A stretch of DNA of 64,000 nucleotides from assembly GCA_030549775.1 (NCBI GenBank), contig CM060175.1:13600455-13664454 (forward strand), written 5' to 3'. Position numbers and translations under genes: made by a program. This document shows, in pieces, positions 36,951 to 49,430 of the stretch (positions are counted from its first letter, which is position 1; each line of letters starts with the position of its first letter). Origin of the DNA: Tamarix chinensis. Its lineage: Eukaryota; Streptophyta; Magnoliopsida; Caryophyllales; Tamaricaceae. Below the pieces are notes generated by a model. That model was not told the DNA's origin and ran no database searches. It saw nothing but the letters and a program-made list of their open reading frames with translations.

Positions 36951-37645
36951 GATAAATGAATCTTTTGTTAATGCTTTTGATATATAAGGATTGAATGAAC
37001 TTTTGATAGACACATTTGGTACTCAAGAACATGGTGGCTAATGTAAGATGTGTATATATGGTTTCAATCTATCTAAGGTTTTTAGACGTCATCCTAGTTC
37101 TCGCCTTATGGATGACCAACTAACATGAATGGAGGAATAAATGACAACATTAATGGAATCACATGAGGCGGTCTTTAGAAGGTTGGAGAATATGTAACCC
37201 CCCTTTCAATGTTGAGTTGCACCCTAGACATTTTGTAATATATATTTGTAGAAACCCTAATTATAAATTTTATAATTATGTGTAATTAATTATAGAAATT
37301 ATGGTAGGGTATGTTGTTTTAGAATTAATTATTATAATTTATTCTTGATATAATTAAATTATATTATAATTTAATTACATTAAAATTTTGGTAGAAGCCT
37401 TGGGCCTTTGGTCTCTTAACCATTTCTTAACCTTTGGGTTAATTGTGACTCTAACCGATTATTTTACCTAGTTTGGTTTGAATGAATAGAACCATTAACA
37501 AAGCTCAAGTTTTTTCTAACCTTTTTGCAACTAAATTCAACCCTACGCTCCACCTTTGCATAGGTGGTCGTCCATCTTAAAAATTTTCTCGCCACTTTCC
37601 CTATACACTTCACATCTAACTAATGTACCCTACTGAGGCTAAGCC
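36951..37645. other. Unassigned sequence, possible LTR start at 37195
   Basis: TGTAACCCCCC at 37195 looks like an LTR start of this family, with the CACTA element inserted about 450 bp downstream. Nothing else is recognisable. Confidence 0.3.
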
Positions 37646-37648
37646 CCA
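37646..37648. repeat. CACTA target-site duplication, left copy
   Basis: CCA directly before CACTACTACG. The right copy is CCA at 43107-43109. Confidence 0.7.
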
Positions 37649-37724
37649 CACTACTACGAAAACGAAAAATAATAATGGGACAATAATAACTGTGGTTCGA
37701 AAACCATAGTCAAACGCGTGAAAA

Positions 37725-37965
37725 TTAATGGGCGGGAGAGTTTTGATAACGGTTCTAGTAAACCATTATTAAAAGGACAATGTTAAAATTTTCACGGATG
37801 TTTTAATAACGGTTTTATTTAAACCGTTCTTAAAAGAGGATTTAATAACAGTTCATATTAGAACCGTTGTCAAAAGTCCGAAGGTTTTAATAACGGTTCC
37901 TGGAAGAACCGTTATTAAAAGATGTTTTAATAACGGTTCTCTCAGGAACAATCATTAAAACTCCA
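37725..37965. repeat. Left subterminal inverted repeats of the CACTA element
   Basis: Five units of about 35 bp have a TTTTAATAACGGTT arm, 5-10 spacer bases and an AACCGTTATTAAAA arm, imperfect to different degrees. In CACTA elements such repeats bind the TnpA-type protein. Confidence 0.85.
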
Positions 37966-38325
37966 AAATCAAACTTTTATTTCGCTCAGTTCTGTTTCGT
38001 GCCAAATTTTTCAGAATCTCTGCACCTTCGTTCTCTTGCTCTCCTTCTCCTTGCAAACCCTTGCACCACTACACTGTGCACCACCACTCCGGCTCCTCTC
38101 AAGTAAAAGAAACCCTCGCACTGCCAACTCTCCACCACGCCTCTGCCATTGCTGGTTCTGCATGTGCGTGCTGTCATTTTTCTGAAGCTAGCTAGCCAGC
38201 ACTTGCACCTTCATCCTCGAACGTGTTTGAATCACTTGCCTCTCTCAACATTCTCACCGTCGTGTTTGTAGCTAGCTCACTTTATGTATGTGTTTGTTCT
38301 TCCTCTTGTAACTTTTTATCTACTT

Positions 38326-38326
38326 A

Positions 38327-38370
<44 letters not shown>
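38326..38370. repeat. (TA)n microsatellite
   Basis: About 20 TA dinucleotides in the probable 5' UTR intron region of the CACTA gene. Shorter TA runs lie near 38796-38812 and 39018-39040, and a CA run at 38569-38583. Confidence 0.9.
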
Positions 38371-38373
<3 letters not shown>

Positions 38374-39162
38374 GCATGCAGGTTGCTACAGGGTTTCATT
38401 TTTTTGTTATTGAAAGATTGTGGTTTGTCGTTCGAAAATGTGTTGTTGAATTTGTTGCGTTATTGTTATATATTAACAAATGCATGTGTTGGCCGAGACC
38501 TTTACATATATATATAATATGAATGTGAGTGTAGAATTATATACATTTTCACTCATAAAAACTATACACACACACACACACACATTTTTCATTAATAAGT
38601 ATAGGAGACTAGCAATAAGATATAGGAAATGTCATATAATGAAATGCAAATATATTTTACATATGCATATGTTAATGATTGCTATTTGATGAGGATTAAA
38701 TAGATATAGAGAATAAGGAATATATAAAAGTGAATAATTAAATAGAGAGAAATAATTGTGTATGATAATAATAATAATAATAATTAATAATATGATATAT
38801 ATATATATATATATTATGCTTTAATTACATTTAGCTAGGTTTAGGGATTAGGGTTTTTTTTGTGGTTTAGGGTTAGGTTTTATTATAATAAATTATGGTT
38901 AATTAGCTAGGGTTAGGGTTAGGGTTTATCGTTTATTATGGTTAATTAAGATTAATTAGGGATAGGGTTAGTATTAATATCTTTTTGGAAACGTGTTAGC
39001 ATGATTCGTATATACATATATATATATATATATATATAATAGCATGATACATTTGAGATTAATTCTTTCTAAGCATGATTCGTATCGATAATATAATGGT
39101 ACATTATTATGCTCAATACATAACATTCTAACATAATTTATTTATTTATTTTTTGTAGAGAT

Positions 39163-42100
39163 ATGGCCAACAAAAACATTGATAGGGATAGCAGTGATGA
39201 AGAAGGGAAGAGAGGACCTACGATTATAAGAATTATCATAGACATGAGGAATAGAGGAGAAGTAGTCGAGTTGGGATGGAATACTTACAATCTTTCCATA
39301 GGCCCTTATGTAGATATGTTCTTGACCTACATTTCACTTGTGACCCGTAACCGTGTTCCTATCTCCTATAATAATTGGAAGCAGGTTCTAAAGGGTCATA
39401 AGGAGCATATTTGGCAGGAAATCACGGTAAATATGCTATTTTATGTAATCATTTTTGTATGTCAAATGTTATTAATTTTATTACACTAACATCGGTATAC
39501 ATCTACATGGCTTATTTTGCAGAGAGTGTTCAATGTCCTAGAGAGTAGGAAGAAATGGCTTCTTAGACATTGTGGGGAACGTCTAAGAACCTTTAGGTCA
39601 TATTTAGCTCGTAGAAAAATGTATAGAAAGAGGGATGGTTCTCTAAGACAAACCCACCCAAACGATACGGTTTCATCGATCAAGAAAGTTGGAACCAATT
39701 CATTGCTTATCGTCTTACGAGGGATATTAAGGTTCTTGTTAGATAACAATTAAAATTTTTGTATCAATCCCAGTATTATGCTTAATATTGAAATAACCAT
39801 GTCATTATGTTTTGGCTTGTCACATAGGAAAAAAGTACCCAAAATAAAGAGATTGCGAAGCAAAATAAATACCGGCATAATATGGCTCGCAAAGGCTGTA
39901 CGGGCCTTGAAGAGGAGTTGGTATGCATTTTGTGATTATCTATTTAGATGTAAATGTCGAATTTTATAATAATATTCTTAATTAAGAATATTTTTTGATT
40001 TGTAGCTCCTAGCCCAAGATTTGGACCCATGTACCTCGTCCATCAATATTGGTACATTATGGAAGAAGGCTAGAGCAACAAGAGATGGATATGTTAATAA
40101 ATATGTTGATGTTGCAGCCAAAAAAATTGTAAGTTTGTAGATATCTAGAATCCTACTTAGTTTTCTTTTAGAAAACTATTATATTATGCTTATTCCTATA
40201 AGTTAAATTTGCAGGACGAACTTGAAACGTCAAAAGGTAAGGAGGTGGACCAATATAGCATTGTGTGCCAGGCTACATGAACTTTAGAACACCCTGGAAG
40301 GCACATGGGCCTTGGATTAGGTGTTACGAGAACGAGCATATGTGGTCGATCTCGTGGTTCTCGTAGCACTAATGAGCAAGTCGCCATCCTCACCCAAAAA
40401 TTGAACGTGGCATTTGAACGGATGGCAACAATGGAGCAAGAGTTGTTATTTATTAAATCTCAAGGGTATAAGCCATCCGATTCAGTAGACCATGATTAGC
40501 TTCACATACCTAATGTAAATAGTGTCAGAGATAGTTGTGAAGCTGATGCATTTCTTTCTACTCTTCCCGAGGTAAGCATTACAAACTATGAATTGTTATT
40601 AAATGTATTCGGTGTAATAAATTATTAATAATGTGTAATATTTTTGTTTAGGGTTTGCATAAATGTGACTTATTAGCGAATGACCTTTCAACAATTTTGG
40701 CGAAAGGAAGGGTCAGCATCAATCACAGTACCGAAACGCAAACAATCCACGGGTACAATTTAGCCCTAAATATAAGGCCGGTGAGTATTAACACTCCAAT
40801 CATTGGCAGTGCACACTTGCCTTGTTATAAAGAGGGCGATGAGGCAACCACAGTACTAGAAGCTCGTGGAAGCTTCGTGGCTTGGCCTACAGATCAAATA
40901 CGTCTCACTACTGAAGAGGTATTGACATTTGACATCTTCATTAGACCTTGTTTAGTAGTTACGCTATTCATACCTTTTTCATATATATGTTCAATATATA
41001 TTTTGTTTAATATTATCAATTAAGGAATCAAAAAAGGAATAAAAAAAGAAGACTGCTTCTTTTAGTAAAACCAAGAGAGGTACTAGCAGAACGAGCAACA
41101 CAAAACAAGGCGTTGCTAAAGGAAAGAGAGCTAAATCTGAAAAATTAGTTGCCCCACAAAAGATTCCTTCTTCAGATCAGCAAAGCCAACCTCCACCAGC
41201 ATTAGCTTTATAATATTTTTATGCCCAAAAATACCTCAGGGACAATTATATTTTCCTTGATTGTTGTCCTGAGTATATTGGGAGGGACGATGCTACTTAC
41301 ATGGTATCGACGGTTGACATAAGAGATATTTATAATCAAGAATGGATGTCAACCATAAGTGTCGCCGTCTATGTCACGTAAGTATTATTTCATTTTGAGA
41401 ATTTAGTACTCTTAACTTATACAATTGGAATTTTTATGACCTTTTATATGAGTTATTAGTTATTAACAAATATGCATTGTTTTTGTTGTCCATAGGTTGG
41501 TAGCTACTCGAGCTGTGATGGAGGGAATGCTGTCCTCTATTGTGTTTGTGTGCCCATACTACATAGCTGACGGTAGTACAATAAGAGAGGGTAGGCACAT
41601 AAACTATTTAGCAGATCGCATTTTGATTGAGGGACACAACAAGCTCTATCTCATTCCTCACCTCGCAATTGAACATTGGGTTTTGTACGCCGTCCGACCT
41701 GATCTTAATAAAGTCTATGTGTTTGATTCCCTTCAAACCTATGATGTGCCTTTTGAAGTCGCTCGTCGTGGTGGGAAGGAATTTATCGACATGTTAGTAT
41801 AATTTTCACTTCTTACTTCATTAGCTTATTTATACATGTATTTGCCTAGCTTTCATTATTTGAGGTATATATGCGTACTTACAATATTGTTTATCCAACT
41901 CTATTTATTAGGGCACTACGGACAACGTATCAAAGGAGAGGTGGGAATGGTGTCCTAGATCCAAAGAATGTTCAATACGAGCCTGTCAAATTAATAGGAA
42001 GACAACTATTTCATATTTTATTTTAATTAAAATTAATATCTAATAGTTAGAGAGCTAACTGAATTCATTTGATAGTGTCCACAACAAAAAAACGATAAAG

Positions 42101-42382
42101 ATTGTGGATACTATGTATGTAGAGCAATGGATCTGATAGTCCAAAATAGATCGGTCAATATAGATCCAAGCCATGTATGTTTTCTTTTTGATATTTTCCA
42201 TTAATGAATCATAACATATATGTTTGGTACTTTACGTAAGTGCTAACTATATATTAATCAAAACTTGGGATTTGTAGTTTTTCACCGATGATTATGCACA
42301 AGGCCAACAATACAATGTTGAAGAAATTGATGAAGTGAGAGAGCAATGGGCCAAGCATGTGCACTCATTCATTCGGTATTAG
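39163..42382 (+). pseudogene. CACTA gene: Transposase_24-like region joined to Ulp1-like (C48) protease
   Basis: Eleven exon-like blocks with GT/AG borders can be read: 39163-39426, 39523-39737, 39828-39920, 40006-40128, 40215-40566, 40652-40918, 41025-41377, 41496-41792, 41912-about 41985, 42076-42174 and 42278-42382. The first part fits plant Transposase_24: SWNQFIAYRLT, then GTLWKKARATRDGY, then a coiled-coil ending MATMEQELLFIKSQG. A linker domain has IHGYNLAL and GSFVAWPTDQI. The last part is a Ulp1/C48 cysteine protease with the His in AIEHWVLYAV, the Asp in VYVFDSL, the Gln in CPQQKND and the Cys in KDCGYYVC, all present. A frameshift near 39668 and stops at 40278, 40497, in the Lys-rich linker (near 41040) and near 41210 break it. 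Downstream of 41215 the protease exons are intact. The substrate of such transposon-borne proteases is unknown. Confidence 0.8.
41212..42382 (+). other. Ulp1-like protease domain, catalytic residues intact
   Basis: The last five exon blocks, read together, keep one frame from YFYAQKYLRDNYIF to the terminal TAG at 42380-42382. The expected order of catalytic residues, His, Asp, oxyanion Gln and Cys, is kept. The donor after 41985 is weak (CCT then GTCAAATT), which is the only doubtful splice. This part has aged better than the transposase-like half. Confidence 0.7.
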
Positions 42383-42711
42383 GTAGAGATATATATATTC
42401 TACATGCATGTTCAGGTTTGTATTTTGTCTATGTCTTTAAGTCTTCTAAGCTAGATTTATGAACATTTTACTTTGGGGTGTAGAGCTACCAAGTTGTGGT
42501 ATGCCTACTAATTTTGATTCTTGAGTATATATGTCTGGTGTATTAAGACATGCATATTAACAAAGGATTGATTGAAATTATGATTGAAATTATGGTGTGA
42601 TTGCAGATTTGTTATCAATTGATGTTGTTTTACAATGCATATTTGGTAATTATTTGAGCATACAACTGTGTATGTAGGCAGGAACAAAACTGCAAAAACT
42701 TTAAAAAAAAC

Positions 42712-43096
42712 TGGAGTTTTAATAACGGTTCTTATGCAAATCGTTATTAAAATCGTTATTCATCAGATCGTTATTAAAAATCTACATTTAATCTCAAATT
42801 TATGCTCATTTAATACGTATTAGGGTTTAATAAATGCCTAAATAATGTTAGAAAGTGTAATTGGATGATGTTTTAACAACGGTTTTTGTATAACTGTTAT
42901 TAAAACCCTCTTTTTTAACAATGGTTTTTCTTAAAAACCATTATTAAACATAAAGTTTATGCTCATATTGGCGGTTTTTTTTATATATTTTTGATAACGG
43001 TAATGAACCGTTATTAAAGATTTAATAACGGGCATTTTAATAAAGGTTGAAAACCGTTATTAAAACTATAAAATAACCGTTATTAAAATTGCTTTT
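42712..43096. repeat. Right subterminal inverted repeats of the CACTA element
   Basis: Four to five units of the TTTTAATAACGGTT...AACCGTTATTAAAA type, with more single-base changes than the left set. Confidence 0.85.
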
Positions 43097-45239
43097 TGGG
43101 GTAATGCCAACTCCCTAATGTTACCTCCTTGTTGGGCTATTTTCACACAACCTTGTCTATATAAACCCTACTTCCACACTTACTTTTGTGTTTAATCCAA
43201 CCCTAAATCAAAGCCCCTTAGTTTAAACACTTCTCCCTTTTCTCTTGAGCTTCCATTCACATATTTTCCCTTTTCTCTATCATTATTTTATGTTCTTTTT
43301 CATAGATACTTGTAATACCTTAAAATTTTATATAACTTTAATCTCAATTAATTAATATTTTAACCTAATATAGATTTTAATTTTTGGTTCCTGAAATTAT
43401 TTTAGCCTAACTTGAACCTCAGTTAATTGATAGATAAAACTTTTGATTAATTACTTAAATTTTAAACCTTATCCTAACCCTAAAATTATCTTTCATCTTT
43501 TCCCTTTTATTTATTTTTTTTTCCTTTTTTTCCTCTTAATTTGTGCACTATACTGCCTACCTAAAGCCTTCTTTCCCTTTCCCCTTCAAGCCAAATAGGC
43601 TTTACCCCCACAACCCTCTAGCATCCTTCCTTTCCTTTTTCAGCCATCCACCCTTGCCACCCTTTTAGGTTTTTCCTTTTGTCAATAGCCTCTTACACTA
43701 CACTAGCTCCCTACCCTAACACCCTACTCCCTCGTGCATCTACCACTCCCTCACCTGCCCCATGCCACACTTAACCAACCCCCCTCTATAATACCCCAGA
43801 TTTTTTTTGAAATGTGTTGAATGAGAAATTATGCTATTTGGTGTTTCATTTTGATTTGGAACTATGCTTGGGTTTGAGGTAAAGTTGAATTTGAAACGAG
43901 ATTAGAAAAATAAATTAAGCAAGTTTTTAAGCAGATCAATCAACTAGTTTCATGAATTGGTCGACTAGGTCGTCGTTTTAGCAAAATGGATTTTACTCAA
44001 CCAAACTGATTAACTGGTTGAGGAACTGATCAACTAATATGTAGAATGATCGAATGGTAGGACAAACCAATCAATAAGTTTTTCAAGTTAGGTATATTTT
44101 CAAATTTTAATTTTGAAAAAAAAAATTATACTAAAATGAAACCTTGATAACCCATTCTAAATTGTTCTTAAAAGATTCTTAACCTTTCCTATGATATATT
44201 TGGCCCAAAAATACTACCTCAGATTGATCTAAGGAATTGATTGGGACAATAGAGAGGATAAATGGCCTCAACTTTGTCTTCTTCCACCTATCTCATCTGC
44301 ATATTTTTGAGAACATTGCTTCAATTTTAAAATCCATTCTATTTAACTAGGAGATTCCTTCCACCATAATCTTCCATTTCCCCTGTTGTGTTTTGTATTT
44401 TTGGACCAATCGACCTGCACTTCTCTAGAATCACTATTTGAGCTCTATAGGATAGGTCAGCATATCTTGAACAAAATTTTCCCATTCAAATCAAATTCGA
44501 ATGGTAAGAGTTAGAGTTTTCGATTTGTTCCTAACCATACTTTTGATTTATATCGATATATTGGCTATAAATAGCCCTAATCGCCCCTTCTATTCACCTT
44601 TTTTTAGCCACAAAAATACTCAACTCTTTAGCATTCACCTTCTCATTTTTCACTTCAACTTTACATTCAAATACCTTTTCTCTTTTGATCCTTTCTCTAG
44701 TACACTCTTATTTTAATTATTAAGCAAGAAAGAGTAAGATTTAGTAAAAAGGTTGGGTGATTTAGTAGAGCTATCCTCCATTTTCCTTTGGGTGTTGGTA
44801 TATTCATTTTTCCCTTCTATTTAAAGTTTATATTTGTGAAAATTATTCACAAATTTTTGAGTTATTTTAGGGTTTTGAAAGTTAAGGATTTCATAGGTTG
44901 AGTTTTCTTGTTTGAGAAAAGTTTTACTTGGATCAATTATGCCATTTTTACTTCTTAAATGTGTTGTGATTAAGCTTCCATGTTATGGAACCCTTGAAGT
45001 TTGATGTTATATGTGGGCATGAGTATATAGATTTATAGAAATGGTATTGAATGGTTATATAATGCATCTTGAGAGAAAGGCATAAATCTTGAGGAAATAT
45101 TAGGTTGTGATGATTAATTGTGAAATATGCAACTATTATAAGCTAGAAATGTGTTATTTAATGTTAGAACATGTTTCAATGTGGTTTAATAAAGAATTAT
45201 AAACATAATATGCATGAAAATGACTATTTGGGTTGTTGG

Positions 45240-45530
45240 AGGGTAAACCAATAGACTAGTTTCTAGAATAGTCGATTGGTTGACCTAACTTACCAACTGG
45301 TAAGCCTACAAGGAACTTGGTCTTTCTCTCTATTTAAACCCATCGACTAGTTGGCAGAATCAATCAACTAGTCTAATAATAGTTGACTGGTTTGCCCAAA
45401 CCAATCAACTAGTTTAGGGAAAGCATGGTTTAGTTTAGCCAAATTGATTGATTAGTCGGCTCGAATTGATTGGCTGGTTGGTGCAATTGATCGACTGGTT
45501 GGGTTAGACCGAACGATTGGTTTGGCAGGT
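45240..45530. repeat. CCAATCGACTGGTT-type short repeats
   Basis: About ten copies, for example CCCATCGACTAGTT, CCAATCAACTAGTT and GATCGACTGGTTGG, occur in both orientations at 20-35 bp spacing, inside a subfamily C LTR. Confidence 0.65.
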
Positions 45531-46109
45531 TTGTGTGAATTTATTATTCTTGGCTTATAAATGCTTTAATATTGTGCATTATATTGTTATATGACTATTT
45601 AATGGATAAAATACATATATTACCATGAATCAATGACCTAATGAAAGGATTAAATAGGCCATGATTCATGACATACTCAATGGGTGATGTAAAGGCCTAA
45701 GGGGTGAACCACAAATGAAATGTGATGTTTTTTTTTAGAAAAATGGTGATGAAGTATGGAATGTGTTTTTGATGGACTAATATAATGGGTATGGTTAATA
45801 TTGAACAAGCATAAATGTAAATCCGACACATGGTTGAGGATAGAACATATTAATATGGAAGGAATATGTGAATGTCTTGCTTACTCTTTATATAGGCCTT
45901 GTGTTATCATGTAACCTCATGAATAATATACTAATTATGTGAAGAAAAATACAATTGAGCTAGATATGGGTTTGGGTTAGTTTGCCTTCGGGTGTTTATT
46001 AGTGCCTTTGGACTTTGCCTTCAAGAGGGATCCTAGCAGATCCCATTACCTTACCTACTCTAGACAGTGATAATATACTAAGGGGTATCGATACTAAATG
46101 GTCTGGTTA

Positions 46110-46250
46110 CCTAGGTGGTTGGCTTTAGCCTGGACTTATGTCCATATTAGTTGGCTTCAGCATGGACTTATTACCATTATGGTTGGCTTTGGATTTGACT
46201 TATTCCCATTGTGGTTTTTGGCTTTGGCCTAGACTTTATGTCCCTTTGTT
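46110..46250 (+). repeat. Tandem GTTGGCTTTAGCCTGGACTTA repeats
   Basis: Four diverged units of about 33-40 bp each with GGCTTTGG/AGCCTGGACTTATGTCC-like content. Confidence 0.65.
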
Positions 46251-46279
46251 TGGATAGCTTCCATGATATGTGAGACTAT

Positions 46280-46284
46280 AGGAT
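46280..46284. repeat. Target-site duplication of outer LTR, left
   Basis: AGGAT, identical to 55591-55595. Confidence 0.85.
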
Positions 46285-47672
46285 TGTAATCCCCCAAAAT
46301 TTTAGAAAACCAATAATTTAATAGATAATTTTTATTTGAAATAAATTAGCTTTTAAAATTATCTAACTTAATTAATTTATGGATTTTTGAGTACATAAAT
46401 TTGGATGGAAATATTTAGTAAATTAAAAGAGATATTTTGTTATTTTATCATGCTACTTTTATTTAAGTAATTTTTCAAAACTAATATTTTACTAACCTTA
46501 TCCTTTTTAAATTAATATATTAGATTACAATGAATTAAATTATTAAATTAAATGATTTATCAAGAATATTACAATTTTTGACTTTATAAATTATTTTAAC
46601 TTATTTTCCCCATTTTTCTCTTTTCCTTTTCTTTTCCCTTCTCCTTTTTCTCTTTCTCTTCTTCTTTCTTCTCTTCTCTTTTTCTCCTCCTTGGGCCGCC
46701 CGACAAGCCTGCTTCCCTCCCCTCCCCTGCGCACTGGGCCACTAGCCCATCACCCCTCCCTCTCTCCCGCGTGCCTAACCCGACTGACTCCCCTTTCTTT
46801 TTTTCTTTTTCCCCTAGACCGGCCAGCCTTTTCTTTCCCTTTCCCCGACCGGCCAGCCTTTTTCCCTCCTTTCCCCGACCAGCCGCTCGCAGCCTCCCTT
46901 CTTTCTTCTTCTTCCCAGGCGACGATAGCCGCCGACCTGTTCATTGCTGCCCGACTGCCTGCAGCCGCCACCCTGCCACCCCACCTCTCCCTCTCTCTCT
47001 TCTCTCTCTTCTTTTTCTTCACCTTTCCCTACCCCATTATTTCGAAACCCTTCTTCCCTGACCCTCTCCCCTCCATTTCTCCCCTCCACCTTCTCCCCTT
47101 GATTTCGTGTGCCGCCGCCCTTCGCCGCTCCAACCGCCGCATTCATCCCCTAAACCACCTCTTGCACCCTTCGACTACCACCTTGCACCACCTCAATACC
47201 CATCCCGCAACCCTCTTTCTCCCTTCTTCTATTTTTCTCCCTGTTTTCACCCTTCTCGACAGCCGCCTGTAACACCACCGTTCTCCGCCGTCCGACCGTC
47301 TCTTCCGCCGCCCAAACCACCAATCTCCTCCCTACAACCTCCTCTACCACCCCATACTTTACTTTCTTGAAACCAGCCCCTTCACCCCTTCATTTTTCCC
47401 TTTTCTTTTCCTTCCTTGCCAGCCTGCACCCCGCACCCCACTTCGACCGCCACCTTCGCAACCTTGATGCCACCGCCTCCGCCACCATTAGCCACCATCA
47501 ACACATCCCCGACCACCTCCTACATCCCCTCTTCACTTCTGCACCATCCACTTACCTTAGAACCTCCCCTAACTACCTCATTTTCTAGCCTAAAGTCCCT
47601 AAACCGAGCCACCCTTCCTCTCTTCCATCTCACCCCTCTTTGAGCCCTTCCCCCTCTCTTCTCTGCATGACA

Positions 47673-47696
47673 CTCACGCTGCTCATGCAGCGTGAG
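47673..47696. repeat. LTR hairpin, 10-bp arms
   Basis: CTCACGCTGC (47673-47682) and GCAGCGTGAG (47687-47696) pair perfectly around TCAT. It corresponds to the perfect palindrome at 15122-15145. Confidence 0.9.
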
Positions 47697-48299
47697 CTTC
47701 CCCTTATTTTGGGTTTAATTTGGAAAATTTTTGAGGTATATTAATAATTAACTAAAGTGTTTTATTGTTAAATAAATTTTTATAAAGTCTTATCCTTTTT
47801 AATTTCTTATTTCTGACATAATAATGATGGATGTTATTTTTAGGTGTTGAGTTACTAATTATGCTTGGTAAGATTTGATATTTTGCGGGATCGAGGTAAT
47901 CGTTAAACCTCCCTTAAATGCATGGAAACGTATGCTAGCACATTAGGAATTTGATTATGATTTTATGTATGTTTTGTGAGCCAAGCATGATATATTAATG
48001 GTTGTTTACATTTATTGAAAGAAAAAGGGAAATGCATGATAGCTTTGTGCCATGTGTAGGTATGATAATTAAGGAAAAGGTTGATTATTGATGGAAATGA
48101 TAAATGCTTGTTTATGATATATTATGTTGCTAAGGCTTGAATGATATTATTGTCTAAGGGTATTCTAGTAATTATGGTTATGAAGTATGTGATCTAATGT
48201 ATGTAGTTGCTAATGGGTATTATGATGATTAATAACAAGTTGGTGGACTTAGATGATAAGAATAATATCATTATTTTATGTAGTGGTGGTAAATTCGTA

Positions 48300-49430
48300 A
48301 AAATGGTGCAACAAAGGGTTAAATGGAAATTTTATAAGTGAAAGGGGCGTTTTGGTAATTTTATAAGTAAAAGGGTAATTTAGTAATTTAAAAAGAAAGG
48401 GGTTAAAGGATAATTCATAAGTAAAAGGATAAAATTGTAAGTTGCGAGAAAGAAGGGTATTATGGTAATTTCTGGAGAAAAGGGTAAGAATGGTAATATT
48501 TCAAGTGAAAGGGCAATATGGTAATTTTGAAAGTAAATGGGGCAAAATATTAATTTCATAAGTAAGTGGTAATATGGTAAATTTTATAAGTGAATGGTGA
48601 CACGGTAATTTTGTAAGTGAGGGGTATTATGGTAATTTTGTGAGTAAAAGGTTAATATGGTAATTTTGGAAAGGAAGGGCAAAATAGTAATTTGGTAAAT
48701 GAAAGATAAAAATGATAATTTTGGATGTAAAAGGGTAAGATAGTAATTTGGAAAGAAAAAGGGGTGTTATGGTAATTTTACAAGTAAAAGGGGTATGGTG
48801 GTAATTTTCATAAATAAAATGATATTATGGTAATTTGAAAGTAAAGGGTAGAAGGGTAATTTTGTAAATAAAAGGATATTATGGTAAACTTGGGAGTAAG
48901 GGGGTAACTTGGTAATTATGATAACGAAAAAAGATAATTTAGTAATTAAATTATGATTGTAGAAGGGTAATAGGATAAGTATGATGCTAGCGAAGGGTAA
49001 TTTGGTAAATTAATCAATTAAAGGGTATTATGGTAATTTTAATAAAAGAGAAGGGCAATTTGGTAATTTATTCAACTAAAGGGGCAATTTGGAAATTTAT
49101 CCGATTAAAGGGTAAAGTGGTAATTACTTAACCAACTAAAGGGGCAAAATAGTAATAATGATAATGAAGGAGGGTAATTTAGTAATTTATCCAACTCAAG
49201 GGCAATTTTGTAATTTTAACAAAGGAGAAGGGCGATTTGGTAATTTAACCAACCAAATGAGAAATATGATAAGTGTAGCAATTATGAGGAATGAATGGTG
49301 ATCTAAAAAGCGTAGGAGGTAATTTGATAACCTAAACCGGATAAGGGGTAATTCGGGAATTATGTAACCTAAAGGGTAACAGGGTAATTTGTTAATGAGG
49401 AATGGATGACTTGGCGATTACATAAGTAAG
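48300..49430 (+). repeat. Degenerate 22-30 bp GGGTAATATGGTAATTTT repeat field
   Basis: Some 40 imperfect units such as AAAGGGTATTATGGTAATTT alternate with GTAAGTGAA or AACCAACTAAAG linkers. The minus-strand copy at 3000-3860 and traces near 15185 and 34285 show it is a standard part of the LTR. Confidence 0.8.

Larger units (their letters stand above)
37649..43106 (+). mobile_element. CACTA (En/Spm) transposon, 5458 bp, no TNP2
   Basis: The left end is CACTACTACGAAAACG. The right end, read inward, is CATTACCCCAAAAAGC, a mutated CACTA terminus. A 3-bp CCA duplication flanks the element, as expected for the superfamily. Both ends carry about five imperfect inverted repeats of the form TTTTAATAACGGTTC...GAACCGTTATTAAAA. 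One gene (39163-42382) with Transposase_24-like and Ulp1-like parts lies inside. No TNP2-type (Transposase_21) catalytic protein is present, so the element depended on another copy to move. Confidence 0.9.
43107..46279 (+). mobile_element. Older giant LTR copies, subfamily C (plus strand), overlapping starts
   Basis: TGTAATACCTTAAAATTTTA at 43311 and TATAATACCCCAGATT at 43787 both look like LTR starts of this family (the second with TG changed to TA). CCAATCGACTGG-type repeats occur at 43930-44090 and 45240-45530. GTTGGCTTTAGCCTGGACTTA repeats (46110-46250) fill the slot where other copies carry other tandem units. The copy is interrupted at 46280 by the insertion of the 46285-55590 LTR and seems to continue at 55596. 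No genes are seen; small frames such as 44501-44716 have no support. Confidence 0.5.

Noticed and set aside
38905..38930. Telomere-like TTAGGG repeats
   Set aside because: Only about three units among scattered TTAGG words inside the CACTA element; too short to call an interstitial telomere.
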